Source: Curtobacterium caseinilyticum (GTDB taxonomy: Bacteria > Actinomycetota > Actinomycetes > Actinomycetales > Microbacteriaceae). From it: 64,000 nucleotides of DNA. The stretch covers positions 62,001-126,000 of the forward strand of contig NZ_JAUCMN010000004.1 in NCBI RefSeq assembly GCF_030363035.1, in the 5' to 3' direction. The position numbers were made by a program, and so were the translations under genes. Positions 56,891-64,000 of the stretch are shown here, in pieces. The notes under the pieces were generated by a model. That model ran no database searches and was not told where the DNA came from. It saw nothing but the letters and a program-made list of their open reading frames with translations. Each line of letters opens with the position of its first letter. The stretch's first letter is position 1.

Positions 56891-59800
56891 GTGTTCACGA
56901 AGATCCTCGTGGCGAACCGAGGCGAGATCGCCATCCGCGCGTTCCGTGCCGCGTACGAGCTGGGGGCCCGGACGGTGGCCGTCTACCCGTACGAGGACCG
57001 CAACTCCCTGCACCGGCTGAAGGCCGACGAGGCGTACGTCATCGGCGAGCCGGGGCACCCCGTGCGCGCCTACCTGGACGTCTCCGAGATCATCCGTGTC
57101 GCCCGCGAGTCGGGTGCCGACGCGATCTACCCGGGGTACGGGTTCCTGTCGGAGAACCCCGACCTCGCCGCCGCGGCCGCTGCGGCCGGGATCACCTTCA
57201 TCGGCCCCGGCGAGCACGTGCTCGAGATGGCCGGCAACAAGGTCACGGCCAAGGAGCACGCGGTGGCGGCCGGCGTCCCGGTCCTCGCGAGCACCCCGGC
57301 GAGTCGCGACGTCGACGAGCTGCTGGCGGGCGCGGACGCGATCGGCTTCCCGGTCTTCGCGAAGGCCGTCGCCGGCGGTGGCGGACGTGGCATGCGCCGG
57401 GTGGAGACGAAGGCGGAGCTCCGAGGCGCGCTCGAGGCGGCCATGCGCGAGGCCGACAGCGCCTTCGGGGACCCGACGATGTTCCTCGAGCAGGCGGTGA
57501 TCCGTCCGCGGCACATCGAGGTGCAGGTCCTCGCCGACGCCACCGGCACCGACGCCGGCACGATCCACCTGTTCGAGCGCGACTGCTCGGTGCAGCGGCG
57601 GAACCAGAAGGTCGTCGAGATCGCACCGGCGCCGGACCTCGACCCGTCGATCGCCGCAGCGCTCCACCGAGACGCCGTGGCGTTCGCGCGGTCGATCGGG
57701 TACGTGAACGCCGGCACGGTCGAGTTCCTGCTCGACACCGAGGGCGAGCGCGCCGGGCAGCACGTCTTCATCGAGATGAACCCCCGCATCCAGGTCGAGC
57801 ACACCGTCACCGAGGAGGTCACCGACGTCGACCTCGTGCAGTCGCAGATGCGCATCGCCGCGGGCGAGACCCTCGCCGACCTGGGCTTGTCGCAGGACAC
57901 CGTCGCCGTGCACGGAGCCGCGCTGCAGACCCGCATCACGACCGAGGACCCGACGCAGGGCTTCCGCCCGGACACCGGCAAGATCACCACCTACCGCAGT
58001 CCCGGTGGCGCGGGCGTCCGGCTGGACGGTGGCACGGTCGCCACCGGCGCGCAGATCAGCCCGCACTTCGACTCGATGCTCGCGAAGATGACGTGCCGGG
58101 GCCGCGACTTCCCGGCCGCCGTCGCCCGCGCGAAGCGCGCTCTCGCCGAGTTCCGCATCCGCGGTGTCAGCACGAACATCCCGTTCCTGCAGGCCGTCCT
58201 CGACGACCCGGACTTCGCGCGCGGCGACGTCTCGACGCAGTTCATCGAGGAGCGTCCGCAGTTGTTCGGCGGCCACGTGTCGAAGGACCGCGGCACGAAG
58301 GTGCTCGGCTGGCTCGCCGACGTCACGGTGAACAAGCCGAACGGTGAGCGACGTCCGCACACGGTCGAGCCGAGCGAGAAGCTGCCCGCGGTCGACCTGT
58401 CCTCGCCGCCGCCGTCCGGCCAGCGCGACCTGCTGCTGCGCGTCGGCCCCGCCGAGTGGGCGCGGACGCTGCGCGCGCAGACCGCCCTGGCCGTCACCGA
58501 GACGACGATGCGCGACGCGCACCAGTCGCTCCTCGCCACCCGGGTCCGGACGAAGGACCTCGTCGCCGTCGCACCGCACGTCGCCCGGCTCACCCCACAG
58601 CTGCTGAGCGTCGAGGCATGGGGCGGCGCCACCTACGACGTCGCCCTGCGCTTCCTCGGCGAGGACCCGTGGGAGCGCCTGGCCGCCCTCCGGACGGCGA
58701 TCCCGAACATCCCGGTGCAGATGCTGTTGCGCGGCCGGAACACGGTCGGCTACACGCCGTACCCGACCGAGGTCACCGACGCCTTCGTCGCCGAGGCCGC
58801 CGCAAGCGGCGTCGACGTGTTCCGCGTGTTCGACGCGCTCAACGACGTCAGCCGGATGCGACCCGCCCTGGAGGCCGTGCTCGCCACCGACACGGCCGTC
58901 GCCGAAGCGGCGCTCTGCTACTCCGGCGACCTCCTCGATCCTGCCGAGGACCTGTACACGCTCGACTACTACCTCCGGCTCGCCGAGCAGATGGTCGAGG
59001 CCGGCGCCCACGTCATCGGGATCAAGGACATGGCGGGTCTGCTCCGCGCCGGCGCCGCCGAACGGCTGGTCGCCGCGCTCCGCGAGCGCTTCGACCAGCC
59101 GGTGCACGTGCACACCCACGACACCGCCGGCGGACAGCTCGCGACGCTCCTCGCAGCCGCACGGGCCGGTGCCGACGCCGTCGACGTCGCGGCGGCGCCG
59201 ATGGCGGGCACGACGAGCCAGCCGAGCATGTCGGCCCTCGTGGCCGCGCTCGCGCACACCGAGCGGGACACCGGGCTCGACCTGGCCGCGGTCGGTGCGC
59301 TCGAGCCCTACTGGGAGGCCGTGCGGCGCGCGTACGCACCGTTCGAGTCCGGCCTGCCCGGTCCGACCGGTCGCGTGTACCGGCACGAGATCCCCGGCGG
59401 GCAGCTCTCGAACCTCCGCCAGCAGGCCATCGCGCTCGGCCTCGGCGACCGCTTCGAGCAGGTGGAGGACTGGTACGCCGAGGCGAACCGGATCCTCGGA
59501 CGCCCGACCAAGGTGACGCCGTCCTCGAAGGTCGTCGGCGACCTCGCGCTCCAGCTCGCGGCGGTGGGCGCCGACCCGGCCGACTTCGAGGAGAACCCGC
59601 AGCACTACGACCTCCCGGACTCCGTGGTGGGCTTCATGGCCGGCGAGCTCGGCGACCTGCCCGGCGGCTGGCCGGAGCCGTTCCGCTCGAAGGTGCTCGC
59701 CGGGCGTGACGTCCGGATCGAGGTCGAACCCGTCCCGGACGCCGAGCGCGCGCACCTCGCGACGCCCGGCCCCGAGCGGCAGCAGGCCCTCAACCGCCTG

Positions 59801-60301
59801 CTCTTCCCGCAGCCGACCCGGCAGTTCGAGCAGGTCCGCGAGCAGTACGGCGACCTGTCGGTGCTGCCGACGACCGACTACCTCTACGGGCTCCGTCCGG
59901 GCCAGGAGCACGTCGTGCCGCTCGGTAGGGGTGTCGACCTGCTCGTTGGGCTCGAGGCGATCGGCGAGGTCGACGAGCGGGGCATGCGCACGGTCATGAC
60001 GACGATGAACGGGCAGCTCCGTCCGGTCGCCGTCCGTGACCGTTCGGTCGTGGTCGAGACGAAGGCCGCCGAGCAGGCGGACGCGTCCGACCCGAAGCAC
60101 GTCGCGGCGCCGTTCTCCGGCGTCGTGACGCTCAAGGTCGCCGTCGGTGACGTCGCCGAGGCCGGACAGGCCGTGGCGAGCATCGAGGCGATGAAGATGG
60201 AAGCGGCCATCACGGCGCCCGTGTCGGGCACCGTCGGCCGTCTCGCGATCCCGGCGACCCAGCAGGTGGACGCCGGCGACCTCCTGGTGGTGCTGCAGTA
60301 A
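56891..60301 (+). CDS. pyc: Pyruvate carboxylase
   Basis: A 1136-residue biotin enzyme that makes oxaloacetate from pyruvate, bicarbonate and ATP. Biotin carboxylase part: [54 protein letters not shown] (ATP-grasp Gly loop), [20 protein letters not shown] and [19 protein letters not shown]. Carboxyltransferase barrel from about 535: [56 protein letters not shown] and [14 protein letters not shown]. The biotin carrier domain closes with EAMKMEA, biotinylated Lys1102. GTG 56891 follows GAAAGGGA. It refills the TCA cycle; garA control of 2-oxoglutarate use nearby suits this. Confidence 0.97.
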   Translation: MFTKILVANRGEIAIRAFRAAYELGARTVAVYPYEDRNSLHRLKADEAYVIGEPGHPVRAYLDVSEIIRVARESGADAIYPGYGFLSENPDLAAAAAAAGITFIGPGEHVLEMAGNKVTAKEHAVAAGVPVLASTPASRDVDELLAGADAIGFPVFAKAVAGGGGRGMRRVETKAELRGALEAAMREADSAFGDPTMFLEQAVIRPRHIEVQVLADATGTDAGTIHLFERDCSVQRRNQKVVEIAPAPDLDPSIAAALHRDAVAFARSIGYVNAGTVEFLLDTEGERAGQHVFIEMNPRIQVEHTVTEEVTDVDLVQSQMRIAAGETLADLGLSQDTVAVHGAALQTRITTEDPTQGFRPDTGKITTYRSPGGAGVRLDGGTVATGAQISPHFDSMLAKMTCRGRDFPAAVARAKRALAEFRIRGVSTNIPFLQAVLDDPDFARGDVSTQFIEERPQLFGGHVSKDRGTKVLGWLADVTVNKPNGERRPHTVEPSEKLPAVDLSSPPPSGQRDLLLRVGPAEWARTLRAQTALAVTETTMRDAHQSLLATRVRTKDLVAVAPHVARLTPQLLSVEAWGGATYDVALRFLGEDPWERLAALRTAIPNIPVQMLLRGRNTVGYTPYPTEVTDAFVAEAAASGVDVFRVFDALNDVSRMRPALEAVLATDTAVAEAALCYSGDLLDPAEDLYTLDYYLRLAEQMVEAGAHVIGIKDMAGLLRAGAAERLVAALRERFDQPVHVHTHDTAGGQLATLLAAARAGADAVDVAAAPMAGTTSQPSMSALVAALAHTERDTGLDLAAVGALEPYWEAVRRAYAPFESGLPGPTGRVYRHEIPGGQLSNLRQQAIALGLGDRFEQVEDWYAEANRILGRPTKVTPSSKVVGDLALQLAAVGADPADFEENPQHYDLPDSVVGFMAGELGDLPGGWPEPFRSKVLAGRDVRIEVEPVPDAERAHLATPGPERQQALNRLLFPQPTRQFEQVREQYGDLSVLPTTDYLYGLRPGQEHVVPLGRGVDLLVGLEAIGEVDERGMRTVMTTMNGQLRPVAVRDRSVVVETKAAEQADASDPKHVAAPFSGVVTLKVAVGDVAEAGQAVASIEAMKMEAAITAPVSGTVGRLAIPATQQVDAGDLLVVLQ

Positions 60302-60302
60302 C

Positions 60303-60806
60303 GTGACCGTCCGTCCCATCCGCCTGTTCGGCGACCCCGTCCTCCGTTCCCCCTCGGACCCGATCCCTCCGGAGGCCCTGGGCTCCCAGGGTGTCCGCGA
60401 CCTCGTCCAGGACCTCGTCGACACCGTCAAGGAGCCCGGCCGCGCCGGCGTGGCCGCGCCGCAGATCGGCGTCGGGCTCCGCGCCTTCTCCTACAACGTC
60501 GACGGCGTCGTCGGGTACGTCCTCAACCCCGAGGTCGTCGAGGTCGGAGGCGCTCGGGAGCTCATGGACGAGGGGTGCCTGTCGGTCCCCGGCCTGTCCT
60601 ACCCGACGCCCCGTCACACCTACGCGAAGGTCCGTGGTGTGGACGTGGACGGCGCCGAGGTCGTGCTCGAGGGCACCGGGCTGATGGCCGAGGCGCTGCA
60701 GCACGAGGTCGACCACCTCGACGGCACGGTGTACGTCATGACGCTCGACCCGGAGGTCCGTCGGGGCGCGCTCCGGGACATCCGCGGGCAGGACTGGTTC
60801 CACTGA
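60303..60806 (+). CDS. def: Peptide deformylase
   Basis: A 167-residue metalloenzyme removing the N-formyl group from nascent proteins. Motif 1 [11 protein letters not shown] at residues 46-56, motif 2 EGCLS at 90-94 with Cys92, motif 3 HEVDHLDG at 134-141 with His134, Glu135 and His138. All metal ligands are present. GTG 60303 is one base past the pyruvate carboxylase stop, so the two are co-translated. The fmt partner is not adjacent. Confidence 0.95.
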   Translation: MTVRPIRLFGDPVLRSPSDPIPPEALGSQGVRDLVQDLVDTVKEPGRAGVAAPQIGVGLRAFSYNVDGVVGYVLNPEVVEVGGARELMDEGCLSVPGLSYPTPRHTYAKVRGVDVDGAEVVLEGTGLMAEALQHEVDHLDGTVYVMTLDPEVRRGALRDIRGQDWFH

Positions 60807-60932
60807 CGGGGCGGCTGTCGGCGGACAGGTCGTGACACCCCTTCGCGGGATTGTCCGTACAACCCGACAGCGAGGTACGGTGTCCGCGTCGGCCTCCCAC
60901 CGACACGTCTCCCACCACTCAGGACACCCAGC

Positions 60933-61064
60933 ATGACCGTTCAGAACGACGAGCTCAGCTCGCACCGCACCCGCACCAACCGCCGCCCGGATCCCACTCC
61001 GGTCGCGACCTCCCCGGTCGCCGTCCTCGACGTCGCCGACGCCGCCCTGGAGCCGCAGCGCTGA
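60933..61064 (+). CDS. Small hypothetical protein (43 aa)
   Basis: ATG 60933 reads MTVQNDELSSHRTRTNRRPD, then PTPVATSPVAVLDVADAALEPQR, TGA at 61062-61064. About 90% of third positions are G/C and CAGGA precedes the start; a plausible promoter (TTGTCC near 60850, TACGGT near 60875) lies upstream. The peptide is disordered-looking with a basic N-terminal half and an acidic, Ala/Val-rich end. No family recognised. Followed by a very strong terminator. Confidence 0.5.
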   Translation: MTVQNDELSSHRTRTNRRPDPTPVATSPVAVLDVADAALEPQR

Positions 61065-61099
61065 GCCCGCGCGGGTCGCGCCCCGCGAACAGCGCAGCA

Positions 61100-61154
61100 A
61101 CGCACCGGAGGCCCGGTGCCGGTCCGACGGACCGGCACCGGGCCTCCAGTGCGT
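61100..61154. terminator. Strong bidirectional terminator
   Basis: A 26-bp stem with one mismatch and a GAC loop: arm 61100-61125 (ACGCACCGGAGGCCCGGTGC and on) and its complement 61129-61154. It separates the 43-codon ORF from the convergent acyl-CoA ligase gene ending at 61165. Confidence 0.85.
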
Positions 61155-61164
61155 CGCCCGGTCC

Positions 61165-63012
61165 CTACCCGCGCCCTCGTCGTCGGGACTCGACCACCGG
61201 GGTCGCCGTGGTCTGGACCTTCGATCCCGAGTAGATGTGCTCGACGTCGGCGGCGAAGTCGCGCATGACGACCGCGCGCTTGATCGTGAGCTTCGGGGTG
61301 AGGTGCCCCGACGCCTCGGTGAGCTCCGTGTCGACGATGGTGAAGGACCGGACGGACTCGGCGCGGGAGACGCGCTGGTTGGCGGCGTCGATCGCCTCCT
61401 GCACGGCCTGGTGGACGCGCTCGTCGTGGGCGGCCTCACGAGGCGTCAGCTCCGGGGCGATGCCCCGTGCCGCACACCAGCCGGGCAGCATCTCGCGGTC
61501 GAGCGTCACGAGCGCGGCGACGAACGGCTTCCCCTCGCCCACGACGACGACCTGACCGACGAGCGGGTGCTCCCGGATGCCGTCCTCGAGCGGGGCCGGT
61601 GCGACGTTCTTGCCGCTCGCCGTGACGATGAGCTCCTTCGCGCGGCCGGTGACGGTGAGCACGCCGTCGGCGTCGAGCCGGCCGAGGTCACCGGTGCGGA
61701 ACCAGCCGTCGACGAAGGCCTTCGCGGTCGCCTCCTCGTTGTGCCAGTAGCGGTCGAAGACGTCGACACCCCGGATCAGGACCTCGCCGTCGTCGGCGAT
61801 GCGGACCTCGACGCCCGGCAGCGCCCGGCCCACCGTGCCGATCCGGAGCTCGGCGGCGCGGTTCACCGTCGCGGGTGCCGTGGTCTCGGTCAGGCCGTAG
61901 CCCTCGAGGATGTTGACGCCGATCGACCGGAAGAAGTGCGAGAGCCGCGGCGAGAGCGGTGCCGAGCCGCTGATGGCGTACTCCACACGCCCGCCGATCG
62001 CCGCACGCAGCTTCGCGAAGACGAGCTTGTCGAACAGGGCGTAGCGCGCCCGGAGACCGAGTGGCACCCGACCGGCGGCGACCGCCTCGGAGTGCGCGAC
62101 CGCGACGGCTGCGGCCGCGCGGAAGACCCGGCCCTTGCCACCGAGGTCGGCCTTCTGCTCCGCGGAGTTGTAGATCTTCTCGAAGACACGGGGGACCGCG
62201 AGCAGGAAGGTCGGCTTGAAGGTCGACACCGCCCGCATGAGGTCGCGGGTGTCCGGTTCGTGGCCGACGAGCACGCCGGTGGAGATCGACATCACCGCGA
62301 TGAAGCGGGCGAACACGTGGGCCATCGGGATGAACAGGAGCGTCGACGACCCGTCGGCGACGACCTCCGGCATGGCCTCGGTCGCCCCCTCGACGGTGCC
62401 GGTGAAGTTGTCGTGCCGCAGCACGCAGCCCTTCGGCCGGCCGGTGGTGCCGGAGGTGTAGATGATCGTGGCGTCGTCGTGCCCGTGCACGTCGGCCGTG
62501 CGGGCGTCGAGCTCGGCGTCGGTGACGGTCTCGCCGAGCCGCACGAGGTCGTCGAGCCCGCCGCCGTCGATCGTCCAGTGCTGCCCGAGGTGCGGCAGGT
62601 CCGGGGCGATGGCGGCCACCCGGCGGGCGTGCTCCTCCTGCTCGACGACGATCGCGACGGTCTCCGAGTCGGAGAGGATCCAGCGCACCTGGTCGGGGGA
62701 GCTCGTCTCGTACACGGGGACGGAGACGAGGCCGGCGGTCCACACGGCGAAGTCGACGAGCGTCCACTCCAGGCGGGTGCGCGACAGGATGGCGACGTGC
62801 GCGCCGGGTGCGAGCCCGGCGGCGACGAACCCCTTCGCGATGCCGCGGACCCGGGCGAGCGTGTCGGCCGCGGTGACCGGGGTCCAGGTGTCGCCGTGCC
62901 GCTGGGCCAGGATCGGCCGCTCGGGGGTGCGACGCGCCCGCTCGGAGAGCAGCCGGGCTGCGGAGCCGTGGTCGGGTGCGGAGGTGGGTGCGGGCAGCCG
63001 CTGATCGTTCAC
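61165..63012 (-). CDS. Long-chain fatty acid-CoA ligase (FadD15-like)
   Basis: A 615-residue adenylate-forming enzyme. GTG 63012 with AAGGGAG upstream. ATP/AMP motifs: IIYTSGTTGRPKGCVLRHDNF (A3), GYGLTETTAPATVN (A5), WFRTGDLGRLDADGVLTVTGRAKELIVTASGKNVAP (A7-A8) with the C-domain Lys in GKNVAP-type loop. The insertion before A5 (RFIAVMSISTGVLVGHEPDTRDLMRAVSTFKPTFLLAVPRVFEK) is typical of long-chain ligases of the FadD15/AMP-FAR group. It activates fatty acids to acyl-CoA at the membrane. Divergent from the ROK kinase gene across 168 bp. Confidence 0.94.
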   Translation of the reverse strand: MNDQRLPAPTSAPDHGSAARLLSERARRTPERPILAQRHGDTWTPVTAADTLARVRGIAKGFVAAGLAPGAHVAILSRTRLEWTLVDFAVWTAGLVSVPVYETSSPDQVRWILSDSETVAIVVEQEEHARRVAAIAPDLPHLGQHWTIDGGGLDDLVRLGETVTDAELDARTADVHGHDDATIIYTSGTTGRPKGCVLRHDNFTGTVEGATEAMPEVVADGSSTLLFIPMAHVFARFIAVMSISTGVLVGHEPDTRDLMRAVSTFKPTFLLAVPRVFEKIYNSAEQKADLGGKGRVFRAAAAVAVAHSEAVAAGRVPLGLRARYALFDKLVFAKLRAAIGGRVEYAISGSAPLSPRLSHFFRSIGVNILEGYGLTETTAPATVNRAAELRIGTVGRALPGVEVRIADDGEVLIRGVDVFDRYWHNEEATAKAFVDGWFRTGDLGRLDADGVLTVTGRAKELIVTASGKNVAPAPLEDGIREHPLVGQVVVVGEGKPFVAALVTLDREMLPGWCAARGIAPELTPREAAHDERVHQAVQEAIDAANQRVSRAESVRSFTIVDTELTEASGHLTPKLTIKRAVVMRDFAADVEHIYSGSKVQTTATPVVESRRRGRG

Positions 63013-63180
63013 GGTTGACTCCCTTGTCGGCCGGTTCGATACGAGGACGCCTCGACGATGAGGCGACACCGCCAGCATACGGGGAGCGATCCGGAGCGGG
63101 GCCGCCCGGACGAGCGGTTCGCAGCACCTCGTCAGCCGTCGTCGCGCGTTCGGTCCAGCCACCGGGAGGCGGTAGGGTCG

Positions 63181-64000
63181 ATGCTCGTGCATGCCATCGG
63201 AATCGACATCGGGGGCACCAAGATCGCGGGTGCGGTCGTCACGGAGCTCGGGGAGATCATCGCCGAGGACCGCGTCGCCACCAACGCGGCGGACCCGGAC
63301 GCCATGCTCGACGACGTCGTGACGATGGTCTCGCGTCTGCGGGCCGCCCACGACGTGGGAGCCGTCGGCGTCGCCGCACCGGGCTTCATCGACGCGTCGC
63401 AGTCGATCGTCTACTACACGCCGAACATCCGGTGGCGGAACGAGCCCCTGCGGCAGAAGCTCCAGGAGCGCCTCGGCGACCTGCACATCACCGTCGACAA
63501 CGACGCGAACGCCGCCGGTTGGGCCGAGTTCCGCTTCGGCGCCGGTCGACTCGTCTCCGACATGACGATGCTCACGATCGGCACGGGCGTCGGCGGCGCG
63601 ATCGTCACCGAGGACCGCCTGTTCCGCGGCGGGTTCGGCACCGGCGGCGAGATCGGCCACCTCCGGATCGTCCCGAACGGCCTGCCCTGCGGATGCGGCG
63701 CCCGCGGCTGCATCGAGCAGTACGGCTCCGGTCGCGCCCTGCAGCGGATGGCGAACGACGTCGCCGACGCCGGCGGCATCGGGTCCGCGCTCGCGGACGC
63801 ACGTGAGCAGAACGGCGGCCACCTCGACGGCGGGATCGTCGGCGACCTGATCCTGGCCGACGACCCGGGTGCCCTCGCGGCCCTGCGGCGTCTCGGTCGT
63901 CACCTCGGCGAGGCCTGCGCGTCGCTCTCGGCCGTGCTCGACCCGCAGCTGTTCGTCTTCGGCGGCGGCGTCGCGAGCGCAGGGGACCGGCTGCTCGAGC
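63181..64000 (+). CDS. ROK-family sugar kinase, probable glucokinase, cut by right edge
   Basis: The frame from ATG 63181 is open to the window end (273 residues visible). IGIDIGGTKIAGAVV is the phosphate-binding start, VGVAAPGFID, VDNDANAAGWAEFRFGAG contains the catalytic Asp, and GGEIGHLRIVPNGLPCGCGARGCIEQYGSG holds the ROK zinc site (His and three Cys in CGCGARGCIE). FVFGGGVASAG is the second phosphate motif. This matches actinobacterial ROK glucokinases that phosphorylate glucose in the cytoplasm. A start at GTG 63187 is also possible. Confidence 0.92.
   Translation, partial: MLVHAIGIDIGGTKIAGAVVTELGEIIAEDRVATNAADPDAMLDDVVTMVSRLRAAHDVGAVGVAAPGFIDASQSIVYYTPNIRWRNEPLRQKLQERLGDLHITVDNDANAAGWAEFRFGAGRLVSDMTMLTIGTGVGGAIVTEDRLFRGGFGTGGEIGHLRIVPNGLPCGCGARGCIEQYGSGRALQRMANDVADAGGIGSALADAREQNGGHLDGGIVGDLILADDPGALAALRRLGRHLGEACASLSAVLDPQLFVFGGGVASAGDRLLE

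Noticed and set aside
56867..60430. Minus-strand open frame of nearly 1200 codons
   Set aside because: Exactly antisense to pyruvate carboxylase, whose motifs are complete; the antisense product has no recognisable domain.
1..64000. tRNA, rRNA, integrase, transposase or prophage genes
   Set aside because: None recognised on either strand, so I report no mobile element or RNA gene apart from the TPP riboswitch.

Overview
The window is very GC-rich (about 72%) with almost exclusively G or C in third codon positions, many GTG starts and dense 1-4 bp stop/start overlaps (TGATG, GTGA, ATGA). Gene content points to an actinobacterium of the Microbacteriaceae, most like Curtobacterium: LAxTG-type surface proteins, a garA-ftsR-MerR cluster, class-split NHEJ enzymes, a DtxR-type iron box and pyruvate carboxylase. 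The genus is an inference from style and content. It looks like ordinary chromosome: no rRNA, tRNA, phage, integrase, transposase or CRISPR array was seen.

Layout. 1-6.2 kb: partial BLUF light sensor, small hypothetical proteins, an APC amino-acid permease, DUF427 and small membrane proteins. 6.2-8.8 kb: a secreted lysozyme-like protein and a second APC permease whose stop overlaps the start of a previously easy-to-miss 31-residue single-span membrane protein; two different tandem-repeat arrays sit here. 8.9-12.9 kb: uracil-DNA glycosylase coupled to an MshA-like glycosyltransferase, DUF429, and a secreted G5 protein. 12.9-15.3 kb: a LigD-type polymerase and a LigC-like ATP-dependent ligase as separate genes, with a 47-residue ORF and a palindromic operator between them. 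15.4-17.8 kb: lumazine synthase, a metallo-beta-lactamase-fold hydrolase and an azoreductase. 17.9-23.2 kb: three paralogous sortase-anchored surface proteins in tandem, each closed by a related inverted repeat.

23.3-27.8 kb: LysR regulator divergent from putA (proline to glutamate). 28-34.8 kb: small Cys/His protein coupled to a glyoxalase-fold protein, a second paralog, a cold-shock-like protein, a TetR/acyl-CoA dehydrogenase divergon, patatin, quinone oxidoreductase and an HxlR/NAD(P)-binding divergon. 34.9-41.4 kb: MFS exporter divergent from LysR, a Pro/Ala-rich membrane protein, F420-reductase-like, GNAT-like and PhnB-like proteins, MarR coupled to a YfcE-type phosphoesterase. 41.3-44.5 kb: thiM-thiE-thiD/tenA operon behind a clear TPP riboswitch, i.e. 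thiamine precursor salvage under thiamine control.

44.6-49.6 kb: a Nudix-NYN fusion, a phosphotransferase, a J-domain/NERD protein, an S4 RNA-binding protein, a small SH3-like protein and an unknown protein whose last codons are duplicated in frame downstream. 49.7-53.4 kb: an HtrA-type protease divergent from two iron-siderophore permease genes that follow an iron box. 53.7-60.8 kb: garA (FHA)-ftsR-MerR, an orphan ParA, pyruvate carboxylase and peptide deformylase. 60.9-64 kb: a 43-residue ORF, a strong bidirectional terminator, a long-chain acyl-CoA ligase and a ROK sugar kinase that runs off the right edge.

The most unusual signals are the permease/31-residue peptide pair with its flanking minisatellites, the surface-protein array with a shared C-terminal module, the dispersed GGACGGGAGGC hairpin family, the in-frame 3'-end duplication at 49.6 kb and the small ORF with a palindromic operator at 14.2 kb.
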